A DNA stretch of 64,000 bases, from assembly GCA_024434115.1 (NCBI GenBank), contig QMIT01000011.1:124001-188000 (forward strand). The letters are read 5' to 3'. Shown here piece by piece: positions 8,099 to 15,911 of this stretch. The number at the start of each line of letters is the position of its first letter. The stretch's first letter is position 1. The notes under the pieces were generated by a model. That model worked only from the letters and a program-made list of their open reading frames with translations. It was not told the DNA's origin and ran no database searches. Origin of the DNA: Chloroflexota bacterium. Lineage in GTDB: Bacteria; Chloroflexota; Anaerolineae; Aggregatilineales; J027. The translations under genes and the position numbers were made by a program.

Positions 8099-9460
8099 CT
8101 ATTCTTTAGATGGCTGATGCTGGAGGGATGGTGCAAATTCACCCGGCCCGATGCCCAATTCGGTGCGGACTTCACCAACGATATACAACGACCCGGTGGC
8201 ACATACCAACCCCTTTGAACCCGCCAGCGTCACGCCTTGTCGCAGCGCATCCGCAACCGTTGGCACAGTCGAAATGGTTAAATCGGGACGGACTTGTTTC
8301 GCCTTTGACACAATTTGGTCAGGGTTTTCGGCACGGGCATCCACCGCTTGGGTGATGATCAGGGTATCCACGATGGGCAGTAATTCTTCCATCATGCCGC
8401 TGATGTCCTTATCCCCCTTCGCCCCAAACACCAAGACTAACGGTTTGGCCGTGAATAATTGGGTGAGGGATTCCGCCAAATAACGGGCCGAGGCACGATT
8501 ATGCGCGGCGTCTACAATTACTATGGGATCGTGGTGAAGGATTTCCAAGCGGCCTGCCCACTGAACATTTTGCAGCCCTGTGGTCTGTGCGGATGCTGGA
8601 ACGGGCAACCCCGCTTTTTCAACATGGGGCATGACGGCGAGGGCGACGGCGGCATTGATGGCTTGATGCTGACCAAGCAAGTTGGTGGTGTAATTTATGG
8701 TTTCGTCCCCGACCCGCACCGTAAAACTCTGCCCATTTAATGAGGGGGTATGAATATCTAGCGGCCAATCGCGTCCAACAAGTGTCAACGGGGCGTGCTT
8801 TTCGGCGGCGACACGTTCAATCACGGCTTGGCCCTCGTCCGGTTGTGGGGCACTGACGACGGGAATGCCTGATTTGATAATGCCTGCTTTTTCCCCTGCA
8901 ATCGCAGCGATGGTGTTGCCCAAGACCGCGGTATGGTCAAAACTCAAGCTGGCGATGACCGATACAATCGGCTGCACGATGTTGGTCGAATCGAGTGTGC
9001 CACCCAAGCCGACCTCAATCACCGCAATGTCTACCTTTTCACGGGCGAAATATTCAAAGGCCAGCGCGGTAATCGCCTCGAACCAACTCAGCCCTTCAAC
9101 TTGGGCGAATTTTGACTTGAGGTCAAAGACCAATTCGGCGAACTGCTCTGGCGAAATCAACTGCCCGTTGATTTGGAAGCGTTCGCGGAAATCTTGCATA
9201 TGCGGGGAGGTGTAGAGGCCAACTTTGTAACCTGCCGCCTGCAACATTGCCACACACATCGCGCACACCGAGCCTTTACCCTTTGTGCCTGCCACATGGA
9301 TGATGGGATAGCGATTTTCAGGATGGCCCATGATCGCGGCGAGTTGGCGGGGGCGATCAAGATTCAGTGCCTCCGGGGGAAGCTGATCTTGGCGTTTGAG
9401 TTCGTAGTTCACGAAATTATAAAGGGTGTTGAGGGCGTCGGTGTAGGTGAATTCGGTCAT
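8099..9460 (-). CDS. folC: Bifunctional folylpolyglutamate / dihydrofolate synthase
   Basis: FolC adds glutamate to dihydropteroate or tetrahydrofolate using ATP. The P-loop IHVAGTKGKGSVCAM (about residues 54-68), the TSPHMQDFRERFQINGQ loop, EVGLGGTLDSTNIV, and FDHTAVLGNTIAAIAGEKAGI are all intact. The C-terminal ligase domain has WAGRLEILHHDPIVIVDAAHN. Length (453 aa) is close to the usual 420-450. It is the first gene of a two-gene unit with the EamA transporter. Confidence 0.94.
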   Translation of the reverse strand: MTEFTYTDALNTLYNFVNYELKRQDQLPPEALNLDRPRQLAAIMGHPENRYPIIHVAGTKGKGSVCAMCVAMLQAAGYKVGLYTSPHMQDFRERFQINGQLISPEQFAELVFDLKSKFAQVEGLSWFEAITALAFEYFAREKVDIAVIEVGLGGTLDSTNIVQPIVSVIASLSFDHTAVLGNTIAAIAGEKAGIIKSGIPVVSAPQPDEGQAVIERVAAEKHAPLTLVGRDWPLDIHTPSLNGQSFTVRVGDETINYTTNLLGQHQAINAAVALAVMPHVEKAGLPVPASAQTTGLQNVQWAGRLEILHHDPIVIVDAAHNRASARYLAESLTQLFTAKPLVLVFGAKGDKDISGMMEELLPIVDTLIITQAVDARAENPDQIVSKAKQVRPDLTISTVPTVADALRQGVTLAGSKGLVCATGSLYIVGEVRTELGIGPGEFAPSLQHQPSKE

Positions 9461-9514
9461 TGTTTGAATTTTCTACTGGTAAGCTGACAATGCTCATCAG
9501 TTTACTTCAAACAA

Positions 9515-10270
9515 TTAGACAAAAATACCCGAAAGAAAGTTTACCAATATAGGCAATAAAATGATGCCTGTAAACCACATTAGGCGACCACGTTTTTTTT
9601 CGCTGGCGTCGGAAAATTGACCGGCAAATTCTGTAACGGGAAAAGAACTTCTAAGAAAATTCACTATGGGAGATGGAGAAAATAAAAATGCGATAAAAAC
9701 ACATATCCACCCAAATATTGCAATTCCTATATAGATGTCTGATCCATCAAATTTATGGTAGGCAGCGGCTACAGTATCAAGAAAAAAATCGAAAATCGAA
9801 AAAACAGTAAATGCTCCCAAAAAGCTCCATATAATCCATATTAATATATTATCGGCATATTTTACAATTAATTTGGCGGATGTTTCTGCATCGGTCATAA
9901 TTCTGTCTAATTCGTGAAAAATGCCCGTGACAGCATGTTTATCAGTGCCTTTGACAGATATTTCTGCTCTTCCCAATGGGTAAGGCTTAGAAATGAGTTC
10001 TATACGACTTTGAACAGGACTTCTATAGCCTCCACTAGAAATTACAATAGATTTTAAGCATTGTGGCATTACAGGTGTAGAAAAATACTTCCAATCGGTT
10101 GTCCTTATAGTGTCTTGCCCATCAGCTGATTCAATGACGATTTCGAGTTCTTGCGGGTTGCCTTTAGCTGTATCCTCAAGAATGTGAATTAATCTTGAAA
10201 GCACTGTCTCATCAATTTTTACCTGAATATATCGTTTGTTTAATGATTTGATTTGTACAGTTTCAGCCAT
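9515..10270 (-). CDS. Hypothetical membrane protein, A/T-rich
   Basis: I do not recognise a family. Residues 1-145 are soluble, with strand-like sequence starting ETVQIKSLNKRYIQVKIDETV. Three hydrophobic segments follow: IWIIWSFLGAFTVFSIFDFF, DIYIGIAIFGWICVFIAFLF, and a C-terminal FTGIILLPILVNFLSGIFV. ATG at 10270 is chosen because AAGGA lies 9 bp upstream; an ATG 6 bp earlier is too close. Base composition is clearly more A/T-rich than folC or the next gene, with poly-A/T runs, which suggests separate acquisition. It stands alone. Confidence 0.6.
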   Translation of the reverse strand: MAETVQIKSLNKRYIQVKIDETVLSRLIHILEDTAKGNPQELEIVIESADGQDTIRTTDWKYFSTPVMPQCLKSIVISSGGYRSPVQSRIELISKPYPLGRAEISVKGTDKHAVTGIFHELDRIMTDAETSAKLIVKYADNILIWIIWSFLGAFTVFSIFDFFLDTVAAAYHKFDGSDIYIGIAIFGWICVFIAFLFSPSPIVNFLRSSFPVTEFAGQFSDASEKKRGRLMWFTGIILLPILVNFLSGIFV

Positions 10271-10483
10271 GCGCATTATTCCTTACCTATCCATATTATT
10301 ATTGCATATTTGTTCTAATAAAACAAGCACATTGTATTCAAGATTATTTAACAACTTAGATTGTATCAGAATTATTTTAACAGGTTTATGGGGTGCGTTT
10401 TCTCTACACATATATCATGGGCTTGGTTTCTGCCCGGCCCTACGCTACACTGACGCCCCGATAACCCGTTAAGGAGTACAGGC

Positions 10484-11881
10484 ATGTCAACCTTTAAATT
10501 ATGGACAATGGGCGCGGCGCTGGTCGCGTTGGGTGTGGTGGCGGCGGTTGGTTACGTGGTGCTACAACCCCCCGGTAATTTGATTTCGAACGCGGGTTTT
10601 TCGATTAACACGATTTCCCCCAATGCCGATGGGGTAGATGATGTGGCGGTGTTTTCGTATACCATCGCCCGCAACGCGCATGTCACCCTTGTTTTTACAC
10701 ATGAAAATGGGCAGCGCTATGTGTTTCGTGAAAATGAGGCCCGGTCACGCGGGGATTACCGTGTGGCGTTTAGTGGGGTCGTGGATGGCTATACCCTGCC
10801 CGATGAAACAATTGATGGCGTGGTGGAACGGCGCTTATTGCCGAATGGGCGCTATACATGGACGCTGGAAGCACGCGACAAGGATGACGAGACCAAAACG
10901 GCGACGGGCACATTTGAAATTGTCGAGGCCGATTTGCAACTACCCCTTATCCCGGCGTTTGAAGTTAGCCCCACGACCTTTACGCCGAATCAGGATGGCG
11001 TGCGGGATCGGGTGCGGGTCAATGTGTTCCTGCAAAAAGAAGCTGACCTCGCGGTCTATCTGGAAGATAACAAGGGGGTAAAGCGGTATCTTTCGGAGCG
11101 GTTGCAGGGGCGTGAACCGGGCGATGCAGGCAATCATGAATTTGATTATGACGGCGGCGTGGATGATGGCTATGAGCCGCCTGCCGATGGGGACTATACC
11201 CTGTATGCCGTCGCGCAGGACGCGGTGGGGCAGCGGATTGTTCGCAGTAGTTCACTGACGATTGAACAGGGTGGCCTGCCACTGGCGGAAATCCAACCGC
11301 AGGCGTTGGGGATTTCGGTCTGTTTTAGCACCCTTAAATGGGATAACCGCTATTATACGGATAACCTAACGGCGGGGGATTTGATTGAGAAGCCGGAATG
11401 GAACTGCTCTAATCAATCCACTATCACCTTAGAACAGGGTGATTTGCTGGTCTTCCATTTGACGGTCAAAAATGTAGGCAGCACGCCGATTCGCAGCTTT
11501 GGGCCATTCCCCGGCGCGGTCTATGAATTTACGCAGCGCTCCAGCACCCTCGGTTATTTAGAGCCTGCCGGGACGTTCCGCGTGGGGATTGATTGTGACT
11601 CGGCGCTGAGTGACTATCCGTGGCGGTGGGCGATTGCTCCGCAGGATGAATTAACCGAGGTATTTGACGCAACCTCCAACGACACCTTTTATTATTTGCA
11701 ACCGGAACAAAGTGCCGAGGTGTGGGGGGCGATTCGCATGACGGATGTATATGAGGCGCAGAATCCACAAAATTGCTGGGCGGGCCTCATCCACGAAAAA
11801 GTGGGCATTGACCCCTTCCAAAATCGGGTCGGGGCACGGGAGGTTGAGATTGTGCCGCCAGCGGGTCAACGGGCGGAATAG
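10484..11881 (+). CDS. Secreted protein with two FlgD-like Ig domains
   Basis: An N-terminal hydrophobic segment (MGAALVALGVVAAVGYVVL) acts as signal or anchor. Two similar domains follow. The first starts with ISPNADGVDDVAVFSYTIARNAHVTLVF (about residues 45-150) and the second with FTPNQDGVRDRVRVNVFLQKEADLAVYL (about 165-265). Each has the acidic SPNxDGVxD loop and strand pattern of FlgD-Ig/CHU_C-like domains, which usually bind calcium. The last 180 residues form another domain (LLVFHLTVKNVGSTPIRSF) that resembles a CARDB/BsuPI-type beta sandwich. A surface or matrix structural role is likely; no enzyme motif is present. The start has AAGGAG 9 bp upstream. Confidence 0.75.
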   Translation: MSTFKLWTMGAALVALGVVAAVGYVVLQPPGNLISNAGFSINTISPNADGVDDVAVFSYTIARNAHVTLVFTHENGQRYVFRENEARSRGDYRVAFSGVVDGYTLPDETIDGVVERRLLPNGRYTWTLEARDKDDETKTATGTFEIVEADLQLPLIPAFEVSPTTFTPNQDGVRDRVRVNVFLQKEADLAVYLEDNKGVKRYLSERLQGREPGDAGNHEFDYDGGVDDGYEPPADGDYTLYAVAQDAVGQRIVRSSSLTIEQGGLPLAEIQPQALGISVCFSTLKWDNRYYTDNLTAGDLIEKPEWNCSNQSTITLEQGDLLVFHLTVKNVGSTPIRSFGPFPGAVYEFTQRSSTLGYLEPAGTFRVGIDCDSALSDYPWRWAIAPQDELTEVFDATSNDTFYYLQPEQSAEVWGAIRMTDVYEAQNPQNCWAGLIHEKVGIDPFQNRVGAREVEIVPPAGQRAE

Positions 11882-11933
11882 TTCCCTTAGCTGGGTAGAT
11901 AGTATTTAGAACATGTGGTCTATGTTTGTGATT

Positions 11934-11993
11934 TATATAATGGATATGCGTTAGCGTAACTACAGTTACGCTTAAATGGCTGTCCATTATATA
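11934..11993. repeat. Nested inverted repeat in intergenic region
   Basis: An outer perfect 11-bp inverted repeat (TATATAATGGA at 11934-11944 and TCCATTATATA at 11983-11993) encloses a perfect 9-bp inverted repeat (AGCGTAACT, AC, AGTTACGCT at 11953-11972). The 60-bp unit lies between two convergent genes. It has no T-run, so it is not a standard terminator. It could be a small non-autonomous element, a cruciform-forming site or a structured RNA. Confidence 0.6.
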
Positions 11994-12105
11994 GGAGATG
12001 GCGACGTTGACCGTTAACAACGGAAAAATGTGGTAGCGAATGGGACACCCTCGGATATTCACCCCATCCCAAACCCTTCACGGTAGACAGGGAAGGAATA
12101 CAAGC

Positions 12106-12666
12106 CTATCCACCTGATTTCTGGCGTTCCCAATCGTCGCGCAGGATGCCATAGACCACGTTATCTTCAAATACGCCGTCTTTCAGCAGATGGTGGCGGA
12201 ATGTGCCTTCATAGGTCATGCCCATTTTTTGCATCACCCGCCCAGAGGCAGGATTACGGGCATAATGACCTGCATAGATGCGATGGAGGCCAAGTGTCGC
12301 AAAGCCAAATTCGAGGCAGGCACAGGCCGCTTCGGTGGCATACCCCTGTCCCCACAACGGCACGGCTAACCAATACCCCATTTCGGCACGTTCATGGCGT
12401 TGATTAATGACCAATCCCACTGACCCGCCAATTTCACCTGTGGAGCGGAGGGTGATGGCGAAATTAACGTTCTCCCCGCTGAGATAACGCTCCTCTAGGC
12501 TGGTAATCCAATCCACCGCCGCTTGCTCCGGATAGGGATAGGTGATACTTAAGGTATTGGTGGCGATTTCGGGGGCATTGATGGCCCGTGCAAATTCTGG
12601 CGCATCTTCAAGGGTGAAGGGGCGCAAAATCAGACGTTCGGTGGTCATCACAGGTGGGGGCATCAT
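12106..12666 (-). CDS. GNAT N-acetyltransferase, RimJ/RimL type
   Basis: The 186-residue protein is a complete GNAT domain: TTERLILRPFTLEDAPEFA at the start, then GEIGGSVGLV, and MGYWLAVPLWGQGYATEA, the acetyl-CoA pyrophosphate loop. It ends with the RIYAGHYARNPASGRVMQKMGM helix-strand unit. Members acetylate ribosomal protein N-termini, antibiotics or small amines; the acceptor here is unknown. The gene starts 11 bp after the ABC ATPase and is therefore the fourth gene of the FMN-riboswitch operon, though a role in riboflavin metabolism is not evident. Confidence 0.87.
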   Translation of the reverse strand: MMPPPVMTTERLILRPFTLEDAPEFARAINAPEIATNTLSITYPYPEQAAVDWITSLEERYLSGENVNFAITLRSTGEIGGSVGLVINQRHERAEMGYWLAVPLWGQGYATEAACACLEFGFATLGLHRIYAGHYARNPASGRVMQKMGMTYEGTFRHHLLKDGVFEDNVVYGILRDDWERQKSGG

Positions 12667-12677
12667 TCAGCATCCTC

Positions 12678-13445
12678 TCAATGGATGGCAGCACGAATTT
12701 GCGCGGCGAGTTGAGTAAAGGTGGTGTCCGTCAATAATTCTATACCACGCGGACGGGCAAACGGGATGTGTACCTCCCGAATGATATGACCGGGGCGGGG
12801 ACTCATAACCAGCACCCGATCTGCCAAAAAGACGGCCTCGCTGATACTGTGCGTCACCATCAAGACGGTGGCTTGGGTGGTGGCCCAAATCCGCATTAGT
12901 TCTTGGCCCATCTGCTCACGGGTCAGGGCATCCAACGCGCCGAACGGTTCATCCATCAATAATACATCCGGTTCGTTAATCAGGCCGCGCCCTATAGCGA
13001 CCCGTTGGGCCATGCCACCCGACAACTCGGCAGGATAGTGATTCTCAAAACCGAGCAGGCCTGTTATATAGAGTAGATGGGCCACGCGCTCTTCACGCTC
13101 AGGTTTGGCAATCCCGGCCAGTTGCAAAGGGAGTTCGATGTTTTCGTAGACCGTGCGCCAAGGCATGAGGTTGTCTTTTTGGAAAATCAGGCTGATCTGG
13201 CGTTGAGGGCGATCCAGCACCAGACCGCCAAATTGCACCTGCCCACTGGTCGGCTTGACGAGTCCTGCCAAAATCCGCAGCAGGGTACTTTTGCCACAGC
13301 CGCTTGGCCCAATCAGCGCGGTAAATGTCCCCGGCGAGAGGGCCAGCGAGACATCTTCCAACGCGGCGATGGGTTGCCCATTGGCAGCGGTAAAGGTGTG
13401 GTGAATATGGTCGGCGTGCAAAATGGCGCTCTGGGTGTGAATCAA
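12678..13445 (-). CDS. ABC transporter ATPase, riboflavin-type importer
   Basis: All nucleotide-binding motifs are intact: Walker A GPSGCGKST (about residues 42-50), Q-loop IFQKDNLMPWRT, signature LSGGMAQR, Walker B VLLMDEPFGALD, and H-loop MVTHS. The subtype is that of SsuB/TauB/ThiZ, which work with NMT1-like binding proteins. A TTG start is likely, because GGAG lies 7 bp upstream and the gap to the binding-protein gene is 4 bp. The protein energises the permease and binding protein encoded before it under an FMN riboswitch. Confidence 0.9.
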   Translation of the reverse strand: MIHTQSAILHADHIHHTFTAANGQPIAALEDVSLALSPGTFTALIGPSGCGKSTLLRILAGLVKPTSGQVQFGGLVLDRPQRQISLIFQKDNLMPWRTVYENIELPLQLAGIAKPEREERVAHLLYITGLLGFENHYPAELSGGMAQRVAIGRGLINEPDVLLMDEPFGALDALTREQMGQELMRIWATTQATVLMVTHSISEAVFLADRVLVMSPRPGHIIREVHIPFARPRGIELLTDTTFTQLAAQIRAAIH

Positions 13446-13449
13446 GAGG

Positions 13450-14511
13450 TTACTCCGGCAAAAGGCCAGTGCGATAGGCTTGGGTCAAATCTTGCAGCGG
13501 GTTTTCCAACAGGCCCGTATCCATCAAGACGGTTTGGGTCTGTACCCATGCGTCGGGATTGGTCAGGCCGATGGTATCCGATTTCCACAGTTCAACGGAA
13601 TTAAGCAGCACTTGGCGCTGCGTGTCGTGTTGATCTTCGGGCAGGTCGGTTACATATTTGAGGCTGATGTCGAAGGCAGCCTGTGGGTCGGCAATGGTAT
13701 CGGCGATGCCGCGCTGGATGGCCCGAATCATGCTGCGTACCAAGTCGGGATTGTTTTGTAGGGTTTCTTCATTGGTTACAAGGCCGTTGGCGATCAGATT
13801 GGCGTAGTCCGAAATATTAAAGACGCGCACCTCGTAACACTGCGAAATGGTCAGCGGCTCGTTGGCGACATAAACTACAGCGGCTTCAACAGTGTGCTGG
13901 CACATCTGGTCGGCGGCGGTAAAACCAATGGGTTCAAGCGTAATGTCGCTTTCGGTAAGACCCGCCGCAGTCAAAAAGGCCCGGAGACCAATGTAACTCG
14001 CTCCAAACGGGCCGGGGACGCCGACTTTTTTGCCTGCGAGATCCATCGGGGCAGCAATATCGGAATCGGCGGGCACGACCACCCCCACTGGGAAGCTGTG
14101 ATACCACTCCATGACATAGACCAGTGGTTTATTTTGGGCACGGGCTAGAATAACCTGTTCGCCGCTGATGATGCCAAATTGCAGGTCGTTGATTGCAAGA
14201 CGATCAACGCCATCGCTTTCATTAAAGCTGTTTTCAAACTCGATATTGATCCCCTCTTCCGCAAAATAGCCCTTATCGGCGGCGACATACAGCGGGGCAA
14301 ATTGAACACTAGGGATATAACTCAAGAATAGGGTGACATTGGTGGCGCTTTCGCCGTTATTATTACCTTCCTCATCCTCGTCTTCATCACGGGTGAGGAA
14401 AAAGGCAGCCGCAGCAAGAACGGCAATCAACAGCAGCACCAATAAAGGGACTAACCGCCGTGAAGCACTCCCCTTCTTCTGGACGGTCACAGGGGGTTTA
14501 AAATCACTCAT
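13450..14511 (-). CDS. NMT1/THI5-like substrate-binding protein, predicted riboflavin (RibY-like)
   Basis: The mature domain reads VTLFLSYIPSVQFAPLYVAADKGYFAEEGINI, the standard opening of NMT1/THI5-like periplasmic binding proteins. Later come GEQVILARAQNKPLVYV and GKKVGVPGPFGASYIGLRAFL. The N-terminus has a single hydrophobic anchor followed by an acidic run, so the protein is tethered rather than a lipoprotein. ATG at 14511 is preferred over an upstream frame because AAGGAG precedes it at good spacing; the protein is 353 aa. Substrate is inferred: FMN-riboswitch control plus this family matches the RibXY riboflavin importer described for Chloroflexi. Relatives carry thiamine precursors, nitrate or sulfonates. 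Confidence 0.85.
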   Translation of the reverse strand: MSDFKPPVTVQKKGSASRRLVPLLVLLLIAVLAAAAFFLTRDEDEDEEGNNNGESATNVTLFLSYIPSVQFAPLYVAADKGYFAEEGINIEFENSFNESDGVDRLAINDLQFGIISGEQVILARAQNKPLVYVMEWYHSFPVGVVVPADSDIAAPMDLAGKKVGVPGPFGASYIGLRAFLTAAGLTESDITLEPIGFTAADQMCQHTVEAAVVYVANEPLTISQCYEVRVFNISDYANLIANGLVTNEETLQNNPDLVRSMIRAIQRGIADTIADPQAAFDISLKYVTDLPEDQHDTQRQVLLNSVELWKSDTIGLTNPDAWVQTQTVLMDTGLLENPLQDLTQAYRTGLLPE

Positions 14512-14549
14512 ACGAAACGACTCCTTGCAGTGAAAAACATCAAAATAAA

Positions 14550-15395
14550 TTAGGGTTTGCCCGCTTTGCGCCAACTTAGCAGCGAGGTTTCCAGCATCGC
14601 CACAAGACCGTACAACACCAGCGAAACAACCGTAAGCATCAACACCGCCAACACCACCGTTGGGGTATCGGAGATGCCGCGCCCATACATGACGAGATAG
14701 CCCAGCCCTTCCCGTGCTGATACAAATTCACCCACCGCGGCCCCCACCACCGACAGCGTAACCGCGATTTTTAACCCACCGAGTAGTTCGGGCATGGCGG
14801 AAGGAATTTCCAGATGGCGGAAGATTTGCCAGTGGGTGGCGGCATTGGCCCGCATCATCTCGCGCAGATTGGGAGAGACATTGCGGATACCGACAATGGT
14901 GGCAATCATCATGGGAAACCATGTAATCATGGCGGCGATGACTACTTTACTGGCTAATCCCGACCCGAACCATATGATAATTAGCGGCGAAATGGCGATG
15001 ACGGGGATGGCCTGTAAAAAAATCAGATAGGGGGTCAAGAGATAGTCGAAAATTTTGACACGGGCAATGATGTAGCCGAGGGCAGTGGCGATCAGGCTGG
15101 CGATGAATAGGCCGGAGAGGGCTTCACGCAGCGTCACGGCGATATGTGTCACCAGCGAACCATCGGCCCAACGTTCCTCCAAACGTGCCCACACCGTATC
15201 AGGATGGGGGACAATAAAATCGGCATAATAGTTGGATTCGGCGAGGAGCGCCCACCCTTGCCATAATAGCAAACCAATCAGTGGCAGTAAAAGCAGTCGC
15301 CATTCGATTTTTCGCAACCAACGCCGCCAAAAGGGGAGTGGTCGAGGTGCTTGGGAGGACAAAGAAACGACTTGGGTTGACGTGATAGATGACAT
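14550..15395 (-). CDS. ABC transporter permease, predicted riboflavin (RibX-like)
   Basis: This 281-residue permease has about six hydrophobic helices and the EAA loop of the binding-protein-dependent family: SPNLREMMRANAATHWQIFRHLEIPSAMPELLGGLKIA. The N-terminal part is basic and Pro-rich before the first helix (LLLLPLIGLLLWQGW). The frame stays open upstream to 15569, but that part is riboswitch and attenuator, so the ATG at 15395 is the real start. It is the first gene of a four-gene operon with binding protein, ATPase and GNAT enzyme. Confidence 0.9.
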   Translation of the reverse strand: MSSITSTQVVSLSSQAPRPLPFWRRWLRKIEWRLLLLPLIGLLLWQGWALLAESNYYADFIVPHPDTVWARLEERWADGSLVTHIAVTLREALSGLFIASLIATALGYIIARVKIFDYLLTPYLIFLQAIPVIAISPLIIIWFGSGLASKVVIAAMITWFPMMIATIVGIRNVSPNLREMMRANAATHWQIFRHLEIPSAMPELLGGLKIAVTLSVVGAAVGEFVSAREGLGYLVMYGRGISDTPTVVLAVLMLTVVSLVLYGLVAMLETSLLSWRKAGKP

Positions 15396-15485
15396 CAAAA
15401 GCCTGCCCTTCTGGGTCGAATGCACATTAGGATGTACCGGGGGCAAGCCAATAACACAACACAGGCAGATTACTTGGGGTAGCTT

Positions 15486-15511
15486 AAAAACCCCAACAAC
15501 CGCTTGTTGAG
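15486..15511 (-). terminator. Attenuator terminator of the FMN riboswitch
   Basis: Minus-strand CTCAACAA pairs with TTGTTGGG (8 bp, one G-U) around loop GCGG and is followed by GTTTTT. It lies about 20 nt after the aptamer and 90 nt before the permease start. This is the expected place for a terminator that forms when FMN is bound. Confidence 0.7.
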
Positions 15512-15530
15512 CAAAAATCGCGCTATGGAC

Positions 15531-15680
15531 ACCTTCTTCCATCCAGACTGTAACTGTCGGCTTCGGCATTTGACCGAATCCACCGGCAACATGAGTGATG
15601 ATGCACGGGTAGCGGGCTTGAGGCTTACAACGAAATCTTCCTCCTACCGCCGATCGGGAATTTCACCCTGCCCCGAAGGT
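15531..15680 (-). promoter_or_regulatory. FMN riboswitch (RFN element)
   Basis: On the minus strand the conserved RFN core is present in order: CTTCGGGGCAGGGTGAAATT, CCCGATCGGCGGTA, AAGCCCGC, AAATGCCGAAGCCGACAGT, and AGTCTGGATGGAAGAAGGT. The closing P1 helix pairs ACCTTC (15675-15680) with GAAGGT (15531-15536). The match to the known consensus is nearly complete, including the invariant loops. It controls the downstream ABC importer and GNAT gene and predicts riboflavin or a precursor as substrate. Confidence 0.96.
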
Positions 15681-15695
15681 ACATTTGTTATTTTC

Positions 15696-15723
15696 ATTAT
15701 AGCAAGGGTGGGCGAGGAGACAA
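15696..15723 (-). promoter_or_regulatory. Promoter of the riboflavin importer operon
   Basis: A consensus -10 TATAAT (15696-15701) has TTGTCT 16 bp upstream (15718-15723) on the minus strand. Transcription would start about 10 bp before the riboswitch aptamer. Confidence 0.7.
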
Positions 15724-15773
15724 AGACATTTGGGGAATTTTGATGAAGTTCTTATCAAAAAACAAAATATTGC

Positions 15774-15800
15774 ACACGGGGCTAAAGCCACCGTGCTGAA
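15774..15800. repeat. REP-like hairpin repeat, copy 1
   Basis: The 27-bp unit contains CACGG, GGCTAAAGCC, A, CCGTG, which folds into a stem with one bulged A, followed by CTGAA. An identical 27-bp copy is at 36205-36231. Both lie between genes. Confidence 0.75.
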
Positions 15801-15845
15801 ACTAGACCGGAAGGCCGCCATTACCTACAGCGTTAAATTTCCCAA

Positions 15846-15888
15846 AACAAAAAGGAAGCCCCTTCCTTGTAGAATCGGCTTCCTTTTA
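15846..15888 (-). terminator. Rho-independent terminator after the PDZ gene
   Basis: Minus-strand AAAGGAAGCC pairs with GGCTTCCTTT (10 bp) across a 17-nt loop and is followed by a TTGTTTT run. It begins about 25 bp after the stop of the PDZ gene. Confidence 0.8.
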
Positions 15889-15911
15889 TACCCTACAGGC
15901 TATTCCGCACC

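Noticed and set aside
15396..15569. Longer start for the permease gene
   Set aside because: The frame is open, but this stretch is the FMN riboswitch and its attenuator; coding character begins at the ATG at 15395.
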